Shown one piece after another: positions 5,891-13,396 of a stretch of 14,200 nt of DNA (its first letter is position 1; every line of letters begins with the position of its first letter). Made by a program: the position numbers and the translations under genes. Origin of the DNA: an uncultured Clostridia bacterium (lineage in GTDB: Bacteria > Bacillota > Clostridia > Lachnospirales > Anaerotignaceae); the NCBI GenBank assembly GCA_947036475.1, contig CAMQRG010000035.1, positions 1 to 14,200 on the forward strand, in the 5' to 3' direction. The notes beneath the pieces were generated by a model. It was not told the origin of the DNA, searched no databases, and worked only from the letters and a program-made list of their open reading frames with translations.

Positions 5891-6916
5891 ATGAAAACGA
5901 GCGATTTTAACTATGAACTGCCGGAGGAACTGATTGCACAGGAGCCGTTGGAGGACCGTGCATCTTCCCGCCTTTTGGTACTGCATAAGGATACAGGGGA
6001 GCGGGAACATAAGCATTTTTGGGAAATCAGGGACTATTTGCGTGCAGGGGATTGTCTGGTGATAAATGATACAAGGGTGCTGCCGGCGCGGCTGTTTGGT
6101 GAAAGGGCCGGCACAGGCGCAGTGATTGAGGTACTGCTTCTGGTTCGGCGGGAGTTGGACGTTTGGGAGGTGTTGGTGCGCCCGGGAAGAAAGGCGCGCC
6201 CCGGCGACAGAATTTCCTTTGGCGGCGGAAGGCTGACAGCGGAGGTGCTGACGATTGTGGAGGGCGGCAACAGGCTTGTGCGGTTCCATTATGACGGCGT
6301 TTTTGAAGCCATTTTGGACGAACTAGGCGAAATGCCCCTGCCGCCGTATATTACGCATAAGCTGGAAGATAAAACGCGCTACCAGACGGTCTATGCAGCG
6401 CATGATGGCTCTGCTGCCGCGCCAACGGCAGGACTGCATTTTACGCCGGAACTGTTGAAAGAAATCGAGGAAATGGGCGTGAAGATTGCACATGTGACGC
6501 TGCATGTCGGGCTGGGGACGTTCCGGCCGGTGAAAGTGGACGATGTGCTTGACCATGAAATGCACTCGGAGTATTATGTGGTGGAGGAAGAACAGGCTGC
6601 CATTATGAATGAAGCAAAACGGAACGGCGGGCGCATTTTTGCTGTTGGAACGACAAGCACGCGGACACTGGAATCAGTTACAGATGAAAATGGTGTGATA
6701 CAGGCAAAAAGCGGCTGGACGAAAATTTTTATTTACCCCGGCTATGCATTCAAGGCGGTGGATTGCCTGATTACAAATTTCCACCTGCCGGAATCGACAC
6801 TGATTATGCTCGTTTCTGCGCTGGCAGGAAAGGAGCTTGTAATGGAAACTTACGCGGAGGCTGTGCGGGAAAGATACCGTTTTTTCTCGTTTGGCGATGC
6901 GATGCTCATTTTATAA
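5891..6916 (+). CDS. queA: S-adenosylmethionine:tRNA ribosyltransferase-isomerase
   Basis: QueA transfers and isomerises the ribose of SAM onto 7-aminomethyl-7-deazaguanine in tRNA to give epoxyqueuosine, a late step of queuosine synthesis at wobble position 34. The 341-residue length matches the family (about 342 in Bacillus). Family segments are present in order: ELIAQEPLEDRASSRLL (13-29), INDTRVLPARLFG (58-70), AAPTAGLHFT (176-185), VTLHVGLGTFRPV (202-214), MHSEYY (224-229) and NFHLPESTLIMLVSA (296-310). The start at 5891 overlaps no gene and has GAGGGG upstream. It is the last gene of the SpoIID-led operon and is followed by a terminator, so tgt, the usual neighbour, is not directly downstream. 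Cytoplasmic. Confidence 0.97.
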   Translation: MKTSDFNYELPEELIAQEPLEDRASSRLLVLHKDTGEREHKHFWEIRDYLRAGDCLVINDTRVLPARLFGERAGTGAVIEVLLLVRRELDVWEVLVRPGRKARPGDRISFGGGRLTAEVLTIVEGGNRLVRFHYDGVFEAILDELGEMPLPPYITHKLEDKTRYQTVYAAHDGSAAAPTAGLHFTPELLKEIEEMGVKIAHVTLHVGLGTFRPVKVDDVLDHEMHSEYYVVEEEQAAIMNEAKRNGGRIFAVGTTSTRTLESVTDENGVIQAKSGWTKIFIYPGYAFKAVDCLITNFHLPESTLIMLVSALAGKELVMETYAEAVRERYRFFSFGDAMLIL

Positions 6917-6931
6917 ATATAGTATACAGAG

Positions 6932-6965
6932 AAGCCCTGAGGTCGTGTGCCTTATGGGCTTTTTT
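6932..6965 (+). terminator. Intrinsic terminator after queA
   Basis: AAGCCC (6932-6937) pairs with GGGCTT (6956-6961). An inner AGG/CCT pair (6940-6942 with 6950-6952) extends the stem across a small internal loop. A run of six T follows (6960-6965). It begins 15 bases after the queA stop. Confidence 0.82.
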
Positions 6966-7048
6966 GATTTCCGTTCTTTTTTTCTTTGCATATGCATATG
7001 TTTGTAACAGTTGCAGTGGTAAGACAAGCAAGCAAAGGGGAGAACGCG

Positions 7049-8194
7049 ATGTATAACAGAAGATATGAGAAAGTATTTTTAATGCTCCGGCAGGAAACAG
7101 CAGGCTACGCGCTGGGAAAGCGTCCGCCCTGGGGCAGCTGTGTCATGGAAATCAAAAACGGGCAGGGACGATTGCAGCTGACGGTGCAGGGGCTTCGCCG
7201 CGGAATTTATGGTGTGTATGTCATGCTGGGAGAAAATCCGGCGGAAACGCTTTTCTGCGGAGAACTGCGTCCTACAGGCAAGGAAGGGCAGGGAGAATTG
7301 AAGTGGGATTTCTCCCCTGACGCATTGGGACATGGGAAAAAAGCGGAGGATTTTCAAACAGTGGTGTTGTTGGCTGAGGAAGGGAAAAACGGCGCAGTTT
7401 CTGCTCCTCTAACGGCATTTTTTGGAGAGAAAAAGGACTGGAAACGCGAATTTCGGCCAAACCGCCCTGTAAAAGAGCCGGAGAAGGCAGATGAAATCCA
7501 TTTGCAGGCGGCAGAAGCGGCAGTCCTGCCAATGCGCCCGCGAGCAGAGGCGGCAAGGAAAGCGGAAATTGCAAAAAAAGCAGAAAAGGCAGAACCAGAA
7601 ATCAAACAGCCGGAGAAGTCGGAAACGGAACAGCCGGAGAGTCTTTCTCATAAAATTGCAGAGGAACAGAAAGCGGACAGCTGCCATGGAAATTTTTCGG
7701 GGCTTTTGGCAAAATTCCGGCAGGAGTTGGAGGAACTGGAAGAAACGGGCGTATTGACGCCGGAGGAAACTGCGCGTATCCGCAATATAGGAGAAACGGA
7801 AGGAAATCGGGAACAGACTGCGGCAGAGACTGCGAAACAGGAGAGCAAGCTGGAAAGCGTGCCTGTGGAATTTGAAAAAAACAAGGAATTACAGCCTTTT
7901 GGCGATGGGATTTCATGGAAATGCCTTGCGTTGGAGGAATTGACGCTTTTGGCAAAGATTCCTCTGAAATGGCAGAAAGAATTTTTCTTCCTGCTCCCGT
8001 ACCGCCGCTACCGTCATTTGATACTGCGGGCGGAGGGCGGCTGTCTTTGGCTGGGTCTGCCATGTGTGTATCGGGCGGAAGATGCGAAAGAGGCGGAGAA
8101 CTTTGGCTTTAAGGAATTCCGTTATGTGGACGATGCAAGGGGGTATTGGCTTGCGCGGCTGGAACGGGAGGATATGCCAAAGGAAAAAGCATGA
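7049..8194 (+). CDS. Unrecognised protein with two conserved ends and charged linker
   Basis: A 381-residue, probably cytoplasmic protein that I cannot name. The N-terminal part (about 10-127) looks beta-rich (GSCVMEIKNGQGRLQLTV, then RRGIYGVYVML). The middle (about 128-285) is a Glu/Lys/Ala-rich low-complexity linker, likely disordered or coiled. The C-terminal part (about 286-372) is aromatic-rich, with FFFLLPYRRYRHLILR and GLPCVYRAEDAKEAENFGF. From memory, the layout resembles a clostridial family with a YG-LIFG....LGVPGVY-type tail whose role is unknown to me. The ATG at 7049 has AAGGGGAG upstream; an in-frame ATG at 6986 lies in the T-rich stretch after the queA terminator and lacks such a site. 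No good promoter was found between that terminator and this gene. Confidence 0.82.
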   Translation: MYNRRYEKVFLMLRQETAGYALGKRPPWGSCVMEIKNGQGRLQLTVQGLRRGIYGVYVMLGENPAETLFCGELRPTGKEGQGELKWDFSPDALGHGKKAEDFQTVVLLAEEGKNGAVSAPLTAFFGEKKDWKREFRPNRPVKEPEKADEIHLQAAEAAVLPMRPRAEAARKAEIAKKAEKAEPEIKQPEKSETEQPESLSHKIAEEQKADSCHGNFSGLLAKFRQELEELEETGVLTPEETARIRNIGETEGNREQTAAETAKQESKLESVPVEFEKNKELQPFGDGISWKCLALEELTLLAKIPLKWQKEFFFLLPYRRYRHLILRAEGGCLWLGLPCVYRAEDAKEAENFGFKEFRYVDDARGYWLARLEREDMPKEKA

Positions 8195-8221
8195 TAAAAA
8201 CGCTTTATATATTAGAAAGAC

Positions 8222-8250
8222 TTGCCAGAACAGGGCTTCAATAGTATGAT
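8222..8250 (+). promoter_or_regulatory. Sigma-A promoter of trmB
   Basis: TTGCCA (8222-8227), a 17-base spacer and TATGAT (8245-8250) are well placed for a start near 8257, giving a leader of about 36 bases to ATG 8293. Hexamers and spacing are identical to those at 920-948. Confidence 0.65.
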
Positions 8251-8292
8251 ACTGTATGAACAGAAAAAGTAAGCAGAAGGAGCATACAGAGG

Positions 8293-8928
8293 ATGAGAGT
8301 CAGAAAAAAGCCTTGGGCGGAACAGGAAGTACAGGAAAACAGCCGCGTCATACAAAACGCGGAGGAGAAAAAAGGACATTGGGCGGAATTCTTTGGGAAT
8401 CATAATCCCATTTATGTGGAAATCGGCTGCGGCAAGGGCGGCTTTTTGACAAAAAGTGCGGCGGCAGAGCCGGATGTAAATTTTATTGGCATCGAACGTC
8501 AGCTGACCGTTGTGGCAGTTGCAGCAAGACGAGCGGGAGAGGCTGCGCCGAATCTGGCTTTTGTTTGGAGCGATGCGAAAAAATTGTCGGATTTCTTCGA
8601 GGTCGGGGAATTTCAGCGGTTGTATTTGAATTTCTGTGACCCTTGGCCGAAAAAGCGTACATATAAACGCCGCCTGACTTATCGGGAATTTTTACGCGGA
8701 TACCATGAAGCGATGGGGGAAAATGCGGAAATTTTTTTCAAAACAGACAACAGGGGGCTGTTTGAATTTTCCCTGAATGAATTTTGCGCGGAGGACTGGA
8801 AACTGTCCAATATCAGCCTGGATCTGCATAACAGCGATTTTACGGGAAATATCATGACGGAATATGAAGAAAAATTTTCTGCAAAGGGAATGCCGATTTA
8901 TCGGCTGGAGGCTCGAAGCAGGAAATAA
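8293..8928 (+). CDS. trmB: tRNA (guanine-N7)-methyltransferase
   Basis: TrmB makes 7-methylguanosine at position 46 in the variable loop of tRNA, using SAM. The 211-residue protein is the usual length. It has the SAM-binding loop VEIGCGKGGF (42-51), the acidic residue at the end of the next strand (GIERQ, 66-70) and the signature FCDPWPKKRTYKRRLT (114-129). TDN (151-153) and TEYEEKF (189-195), which contribute to the catalytic and tRNA-binding site, follow. AAGGAG at 8277-8282 stands 10 bases before ATG 8293. It has its own promoter and a strong terminator, so it is likely monocistronic. Cytoplasmic. Confidence 0.97.
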   Translation: MRVRKKPWAEQEVQENSRVIQNAEEKKGHWAEFFGNHNPIYVEIGCGKGGFLTKSAAAEPDVNFIGIERQLTVVAVAARRAGEAAPNLAFVWSDAKKLSDFFEVGEFQRLYLNFCDPWPKKRTYKRRLTYREFLRGYHEAMGENAEIFFKTDNRGLFEFSLNEFCAEDWKLSNISLDLHNSDFTGNIMTEYEEKFSAKGMPIYRLEARSRK

Positions 8929-8934
8929 TACAGC

Positions 8935-8973
8935 AGGGCGCGGACCGGAAATGATGGTCTGCGCCCTTGCTTT
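8935..8973 (+). terminator. Terminator hairpin between convergent trmB and mocR-type gene
   Basis: AGGGCGCGGACC (8935-8946) pairs with GGTCTGCGCCCT (8956-8967) over 12 bp with one G-U pair. TTGCTTTG follows. The U-tract is weak but the stem is very stable. It starts 6 bases after the trmB stop and 30 bases beyond the end of the convergent gene, so it may serve both strands. Confidence 0.78.
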
Positions 8974-9002
8974 GTCTATGAGAAAGGACAGGAAAGCAGA
9001 AA

Positions 9003-10391
9003 TCAGGAAAGGGAATCCAGAAGGTCTTTTAATATGCGCAGACCGTGCTCCAGTTCTTCTATGGTTTCCGGAGCGCAGACGGCAATTCTTGCGGCAGGGA
9101 CGGATATTTCCTTTCCGACCGTAAAACGATGGCTGCCATAAACGGAAAGCCCTTTTTCCAATGCCATTGCTTCAAATTCCTGCCCGCTGGTTTTCTCGGG
9201 CAGGAGCAGCCAGCGGCTTAAACATTCCGGTGCGCCCAAAAGCGTATAATCGCTTAAAATTTCATCAGCAAGGCGGTTCCGCAGGGCTGCTCCCTTTCGC
9301 CGTTCCGCAAGGAGATGTTCCAGCCTGCCGGAGAGTATCAGGCGCGAAGCGATTTCCAGCAAAAGGCTGGACTGCGAAAGGTTGATATGGTACAGTGCCT
9401 GCTCCAGCGCGGCTGTCCAACGCAGCGGCGTTTGCAGATATGCCAGCCGCAGAGCGGGGAGGACTGTTTTGGACAGACTAAGCAGAAAGATACACTGCTC
9501 CGGCGCGAGGGCAGAAACAGGAGGCAGAGGATTGGCGGCAAACAGGCTGTTAATACCGTCTTCAATTACCAGAAGGCCATGCTCCTGTGCTGTTTCCGCA
9601 ATCATCTGACGGCAGGGCAGCGTCATGATATGGTTGGTGGGGTTCTGGTAATCCGGCATAATATAAAGCCCCTTTATACCGTCGTTTTTGCAGGCGGCAA
9701 GCAGGGCGTTCCGGCTCATTTCGCCGTTTTCCTGCCTGATGGGTACAAGATGGATACCGAACAGCTTTGCCGCGCCTTTTATGCCTGGATATACCAGCGG
9801 GTCAACGCCAAGTTTATCTCCGGAACGGAACAGTCCGGCGAATATGGCGGCTGTGGCGTTTTGCCCGCCGTTTGCAAATAACAGTCTGCGCGGGTTGGTG
9901 ACGGAAAGCCCCAAACGGTTCAACAGGTGGGCAGCGGCTTCCTTATGGCGCAGTTCCTCCTGATAAGAATATTGGAAAAGGTTTTTACATTCTTCTTCAG
10001 CAAGTATTTTCTGAAGAATAGTAACAGCGTCCGCCTGAGGTATGGTTTCGGGCATCATGGAGCCCAACTCAATATGGTGTGTGGCGGAGTTTTCGGGAAT
10101 AATAAGCGTGCTGGTGTTTACGTCATAGGAAACGAACGTACCGCTGCCCGTAACGCTGGAAAGCAGTCCTTTGTCTGAGCAGATTTTGAACGCACGTGTA
10201 ACGGTGCTGACATTGATATCCAGAAAATCAGCAAGCTCACGCTGCGGAGGCAGCTTTGTACCGGGCAGGAGCACGCCGTTCTCAATGTCCTTCTGCAAAA
10301 GCTCCGCAAGGGCAGTATACAGCGGGCGGCCGGAACGCGGCAGTACGGGTTTCCATGACATCGGGTAGTTTTCAAATGAATTGACGGGCAA
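9003..10391 (-). CDS. MocR-type GntR/aminotransferase transcriptional regulator
   Basis: A 462-residue MocR (PdxR-like) regulator: an N-terminal GntR winged helix (about 21-90, with LPGTKLPPQRELADFLDINVS and the SGTF wing) fused to a fold-type I aminotransferase domain (about 120-462). The PLP site looks intact: Lys308 in SLSKT, Asn250 in PDYQNPTN, Asp278 in VIEDG and Arg315 in LRLAYL. Such regulators sense PLP, PLP-amino acid adducts or related ligands and usually do not act as transaminases. The start is TTG 10391, because AAAGGAGG stands 7 bases before it. An upstream in-frame ATG (10424) would translate through that ribosome site and lies in the operator palindrome. The neighbours suggest no PLP or amino-acid pathway, so the effector and targets are unknown beyond likely autoregulation. 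Confidence 0.93.
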   Translation of the reverse strand: MPVNSFENYPMSWKPVLPRSGRPLYTALAELLQKDIENGVLLPGTKLPPQRELADFLDINVSTVTRAFKICSDKGLLSSVTGSGTFVSYDVNTSTLIIPENSATHHIELGSMMPETIPQADAVTILQKILAEEECKNLFQYSYQEELRHKEAAAHLLNRLGLSVTNPRRLLFANGGQNATAAIFAGLFRSGDKLGVDPLVYPGIKGAAKLFGIHLVPIRQENGEMSRNALLAACKNDGIKGLYIMPDYQNPTNHIMTLPCRQMIAETAQEHGLLVIEDGINSLFAANPLPPVSALAPEQCIFLLSLSKTVLPALRLAYLQTPLRWTAALEQALYHINLSQSSLLLEIASRLILSGRLEHLLAERRKGAALRNRLADEILSDYTLLGAPECLSRWLLLPEKTSGQEFEAMALEKGLSVYGSHRFTVGKEISVPAARIAVCAPETIEELEHGLRILKDLLDSLS

Positions 10392-10417
10392 AATACCGCC
10401 TCCTTTCTGCTTATATA

Positions 10418-10439
10418 CATACAATTATAAAATTGTATG
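10418..10439. promoter_or_regulatory. Palindromic operator over the MocR-type promoter
   Basis: CATACAATT (10418-10426) and AATTGTATG (10431-10439) form a perfect 9-bp-arm inverted repeat around a 4-base centre. It covers the -10 box of the regulator gene's own promoter, so binding would block transcription. A GntR-type dimer is the natural candidate. Inference from position and symmetry. Confidence 0.6.
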
Positions 10440-10452
10440 GAATTTTCCGCAA
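10424..10452 (-). promoter_or_regulatory. Promoter of the MocR-type gene
   Basis: On the minus strand TTGCGG (10452 to 10447), a 17-base spacer and a perfect TATAAT (10429 to 10424) predict a start near 10417, about 26 bases before the TTG start codon. This also supports the TTG start over the ATG at 10424, which would lie upstream of the transcript. Confidence 0.65.
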
Positions 10453-10515
10453 GGGGAACATGGGAAAAAAGAAAAAAGGGGCACGTCCGGTATTTCGTAC
10501 TTTCCGGTTTTGAGG

Positions 10516-10544
10516 TTGTGCGGAAAAGGAATTTAGCGTATAAT
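10516..10544 (+). promoter_or_regulatory. Sigma-A promoter of the rnhB-led operon
   Basis: TTGTGC (10516-10521), a 17-base spacer and a perfect TATAAT (10539-10544) predict a start near 10551, about 39 bases before ATG 10590. The MocR palindrome lies some 77 bases upstream of this -35, too far for simple steric repression. Confidence 0.72.
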
Positions 10545-10589
10545 GGAAAAGAAAAGTAGGGGTTATTTGTCGTAAGAAAGGGACGAGAG

Positions 10590-11720
10590 ATGGAAACCAT
10601 TGCGGAAATACGGGAAAAACTGCAAAATTGTCCGGCTTCGGAATTGCAGGAATGGCTGCGGGAATATGAACAGGACAGCCGGAAGGGCGTGCAGAAACTG
10701 CTGGATGGTTTTTGGCGCAAGCAGGCGGCGCAGCTGAAGGAAGAACAAAGGCTGGACGCACTGCTTTCTTATGAACGGCAATGCTATGCCGAAGGGTATG
10801 AACTGGTGGCTGGAATTGACGAGGTCGGCAGGGGGCCTTTGGCGGGGCCTGTCGTTGCGGCGGCAGTCATTTTGCCGAAAGAATGCCGGATAGAGGGCGT
10901 GAACGATTCCAAAAAACTGACGCCCAAAAAGCGTGAGGAACTGTATGGCGTGATACTGGAAAAAGCCGTTGCATACGGCGTGGGCGTCGTCCCGCCGGAG
11001 AGAATTGACGAAATCAATATTTTACAGGCAACCTTTGAGGCGATGCGGCAGGCTCTGGCGCAGCTTTCCCCTGCCGCGGAATATATCCTTGTCGACGCCG
11101 TAACGATATACGGCATTGATACACCACAGAAGGGCATTGTCAAAGGCGATGCGAAAAGCCTTTCCATCGGCGCGGCAAGCATTGTGGCAAAGGTACACCG
11201 CGACCGCATGATGGTGCAGTATGATGAAATTTACCCCGGATACGGCTTTGCCGCAAATAAGGGCTATGGCTCGGCGGAGCATATCGCCGCAATACGTGAA
11301 AAAGGAATCTGCGCAATACACCGCCGGAGTTTTGTGAAAAATTTCCTGCCAGGGCAGGGGGAAAATGCTGCTGAGAAAGGCGGCAGGAGCGAAGCACTTG
11401 CGGCGCGGCAGATGGAACGAATGGGCTATGAGATTTTAGAGCGGAATTACCGCAGACGGGACGGGGAAATTGATATCATTGCGCGGAAGGACGGTTATAC
11501 TGTTTTTACGGAAGTAAAATACAGGAAAAACAGCAAAAGCGGCTTTCCATCGGAGGCGGTGGACTGGCGGAAACAGCAGAACATCATTCGCACAGCAAAG
11601 GCGTATGTTGCGGAAAAAGGACTGGAAGGCGGGGAATACCGCTTCGATGTGGCAGAAATTTTAACAGGGGACGGGAAAACGTATTTCCGTTATACGGAGG
11701 ACGCATTCCGTCTGCCTTAA
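10590..11720 (+). CDS. rnhB: Fused ribonuclease HII-YraN (UPF0102) protein
   Basis: A single 376-residue frame joins two proteins that are usually separate. Residues 1-70 are the N-terminal extension typical of Firmicutes RNase HII. Residues about 71-255 are the catalytic domain: Asp77-Glu78 in GIDEVGRGPLAGP, Asp169 in ILVDA and Asp205 in VHRDRMM give the DEDD metal site, with VNDSKKL and YGFAANKGYG present. It cuts RNA in RNA-DNA hybrids, including single ribonucleotides in DNA. Residues about 262-376 are a full YraN/UPF0102 domain with a restriction-nuclease-like core: GEIDIIA (Asp295) and TEVKYR (Glu308, Lys310). YraN's function is poorly known. The linker is short (FLPGQGENAAEKGG), and I see no stop or frameshift there. 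It has its own promoter and AGAAAGGGA upstream, and leads the operon with pgeF. Confidence 0.95.
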   Translation: METIAEIREKLQNCPASELQEWLREYEQDSRKGVQKLLDGFWRKQAAQLKEEQRLDALLSYERQCYAEGYELVAGIDEVGRGPLAGPVVAAAVILPKECRIEGVNDSKKLTPKKREELYGVILEKAVAYGVGVVPPERIDEINILQATFEAMRQALAQLSPAAEYILVDAVTIYGIDTPQKGIVKGDAKSLSIGAASIVAKVHRDRMMVQYDEIYPGYGFAANKGYGSAEHIAAIREKGICAIHRRSFVKNFLPGQGENAAEKGGRSEALAARQMERMGYEILERNYRRRDGEIDIIARKDGYTVFTEVKYRKNSKSGFPSEAVDWRKQQNIIRTAKAYVAEKGLEGGEYRFDVAEILTGDGKTYFRYTEDAFRLP

Positions 11721-11741
11721 TTATAAGCGAGGAGATGGACT

Positions 11742-12548
11742 TTGAGAATCGAAAAGCAGGGAAATCTGGAAGTTATTGTATTTGAAAATCTGGAGCGGAG
11801 CGGCATGGTGCGGCACTGCTTTACAACGCGGCATGGCGGCGTAAGCACAGGCATCTGGGCGTCCATGAACATGGGGCTTTCCCGCGGGGAGGATGCGGCG
11901 GCGGTACGGGAGAATTACCGTATCCTTGGCGGCGCGCTGGGTTTTTCCACGGAGAATTTCGTCACGTCCCAGCAGACGCATACTACAAACGTAAAGCGCG
12001 TAACGGCTGCGGACGCGGGGCAGGGCGTTTGGAAGGAGCGCTGTTATGCCGACGTGGACGGGCTGATTACGAATGAGAAAGGGATTCCGCTGGTGATATT
12101 CGGGGCGGACTGTATGCCGGTGTTTTTGCTGGACAGGCGGCACAAAGCCATCGGCATGGCGCACTGCGGCTGGAAGGGAACCGGTGAACGCATGGCGGAG
12201 AAAACCCTGCAGGCGATGATGCGGGCGTTTGGCACGGAACCGAAGGACGTTACGGCGGCAGTCGGCCCGTCCATTGGGAAATGCTGCTTTCAGGTAGATG
12301 CGCCTGTGGTGGAACTGTTTGAAAAGAATATTCCGTTTGCGCCGGAAATCATTTTCGATGACCCTTCGGAGGAAGGGAAATATAAAATTGACCTTTGGGA
12401 AACCAACCGCAGGCTTTTGGCGGATATGGGCGTGGAGGATATTGAGGTTGCAGGACTTTGCACGATGTGCAATCAGGAGCGGTTTTATTCCCACCGGGGC
12501 ATGGGAGAAAAACGCGGCGTGATGGCGGGCGTGATGGAACTGAGGTAA
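11742..12548 (+). CDS. pgeF: Peptidoglycan editing factor / multicopper-oxidase-like PgeF
   Basis: A 268-residue protein of the YfiH/YlmD (laccase-domain, DUF152) family. In Escherichia coli PgeF removes mis-inserted L-Ser stem peptides during peptidoglycan synthesis; other members show purine-nucleoside or phenol-oxidase activity. The metal-binding residues are visible: His80 in QQTHTTNV, Cys124 in GADCMPVF and His141 in AHCGWKGT. GPSIGKCCFQV and the C-terminal FYSHR segment also fit. The start is TTG 11742, with GAGGAG 7 bases upstream; the ATG at 11735 is in another frame. It follows the RNase HII-YraN gene by 21 bases and precedes the membrane protein gene by 19, so it is mid-operon. Confidence 0.93.
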   Translation: MRIEKQGNLEVIVFENLERSGMVRHCFTTRHGGVSTGIWASMNMGLSRGEDAAAVRENYRILGGALGFSTENFVTSQQTHTTNVKRVTAADAGQGVWKERCYADVDGLITNEKGIPLVIFGADCMPVFLLDRRHKAIGMAHCGWKGTGERMAEKTLQAMMRAFGTEPKDVTAAVGPSIGKCCFQVDAPVVELFEKNIPFAPEIIFDDPSEEGKYKIDLWETNRRLLADMGVEDIEVAGLCTMCNQERFYSHRGMGEKRGVMAGVMELR

Positions 12549-12567
12549 AGCAAGGGGGTATGTAATT

Positions 12568-13353
12568 TTGAAAAGGATAAAAGCTTTGGATTGCTGGCAA
12601 AAGGGGTTTCTGCTGCTTTTTGCGGCCATGATTCTGGTGTTTTCGTGGGTTTATTATGCGACTATCGCGCGGGAGGGCATTTTGTACAGGAATACTATCC
12701 TCGTTCCAAGCCAGGAAAACGGCAACATGTTATATTCCGGCGAAATAAAAGGGGAGCGGGCCTGTTTTACCGTGTATGCGGATAAGACGGTCGAGTTCCG
12801 GCATGGTGATAAGACTTATGGCCCCTATACCGTAAGGGAGGATGCATCTGCTGTCACGAAAGCGATTGAAGCTGAATTGGGCGTTGGGGAGCCTGTCGCG
12901 GGCATAGAGTTTTGCAAGGAAGGAGAAATCCTTTTTCGCGGAGGTGTGGTAAAACATAGGGATTACATCTGGCTGTATAACGAGGATGGAAGTGCAGATA
13001 TGGGCTGGATAGATGATTTTTGGCCAATATCGGACGATATCCTTATAACGGATGGAAACGGGAATATTATCGACCAGATGGAGCCTGGCATTTTGACCAT
13101 ACTTAACTTGATGGCGGGCCCTGAGCTGGAGCATAAAGGCGACTGGAGCATGTGGTTCTGCGGCGTGTTTATCTGCGTTTTTACGGCGGTTTCCATTTTG
13201 TTTGTGGATGAGCTGTTCCGCTGGCATTTATCTTTCCGTATCCGTAATGTAGAACAGGCAGAGCCATCTGAGTGGGAAATGGCAAGCCGGTATCTTGGCT
13301 GGGGGTTGATGGTGATTGTGGCAGCGGCGATCTTTATTGAGGGGCTTCAATAG
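12568..13353 (+). CDS. Membrane protein of unknown function
   Basis: A 261-residue protein I do not recognise. Three hydrophobic segments are visible: residues 13-33 (FLLLFAAMILVFSWVYYA), 195-215 (MWFCGVFICVFTAVSILF) and 243-259 near the C-terminus. The stretch between the first two (about 35-190) is soluble, Gly/Asp-rich and probably beta-structured, and would sit outside the membrane if the N-terminus is inside. A basic segment after the second helix (RWHLSFRIRN) suits a cytoplasmic loop. The start is TTG 12568, with AAGGGGG 9 bases upstream; ATG 12560 is out of frame. It sits mid-operon between pgeF and the hydrolase gene, but no functional link is visible. Confidence 0.8.
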   Translation: MKRIKALDCWQKGFLLLFAAMILVFSWVYYATIAREGILYRNTILVPSQENGNMLYSGEIKGERACFTVYADKTVEFRHGDKTYGPYTVREDASAVTKAIEAELGVGEPVAGIEFCKEGEILFRGGVVKHRDYIWLYNEDGSADMGWIDDFWPISDDILITDGNGNIIDQMEPGILTILNLMAGPELEHKGDWSMWFCGVFICVFTAVSILFVDELFRWHLSFRIRNVEQAEPSEWEMASRYLGWGLMVIVAAAIFIEGLQ

Positions 13354-13396
13354 GCAGGAGGCAGAAGGCCGGATTGAAATTTTGAAGGGGATAAAA

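Noticed and set aside
6980..7020. Promoter or operator in the CATATGCATATG stretch before the 7049 gene
   Set aside because: The short palindrome is there, but no -10 element stands at a workable distance from any -35-like hexamer.
11721..12629. 302-codon minus-strand frame opposite pgeF
   Set aside because: It is a shadow of GC-rich codon usage in pgeF, whose laccase-domain motifs are intact.
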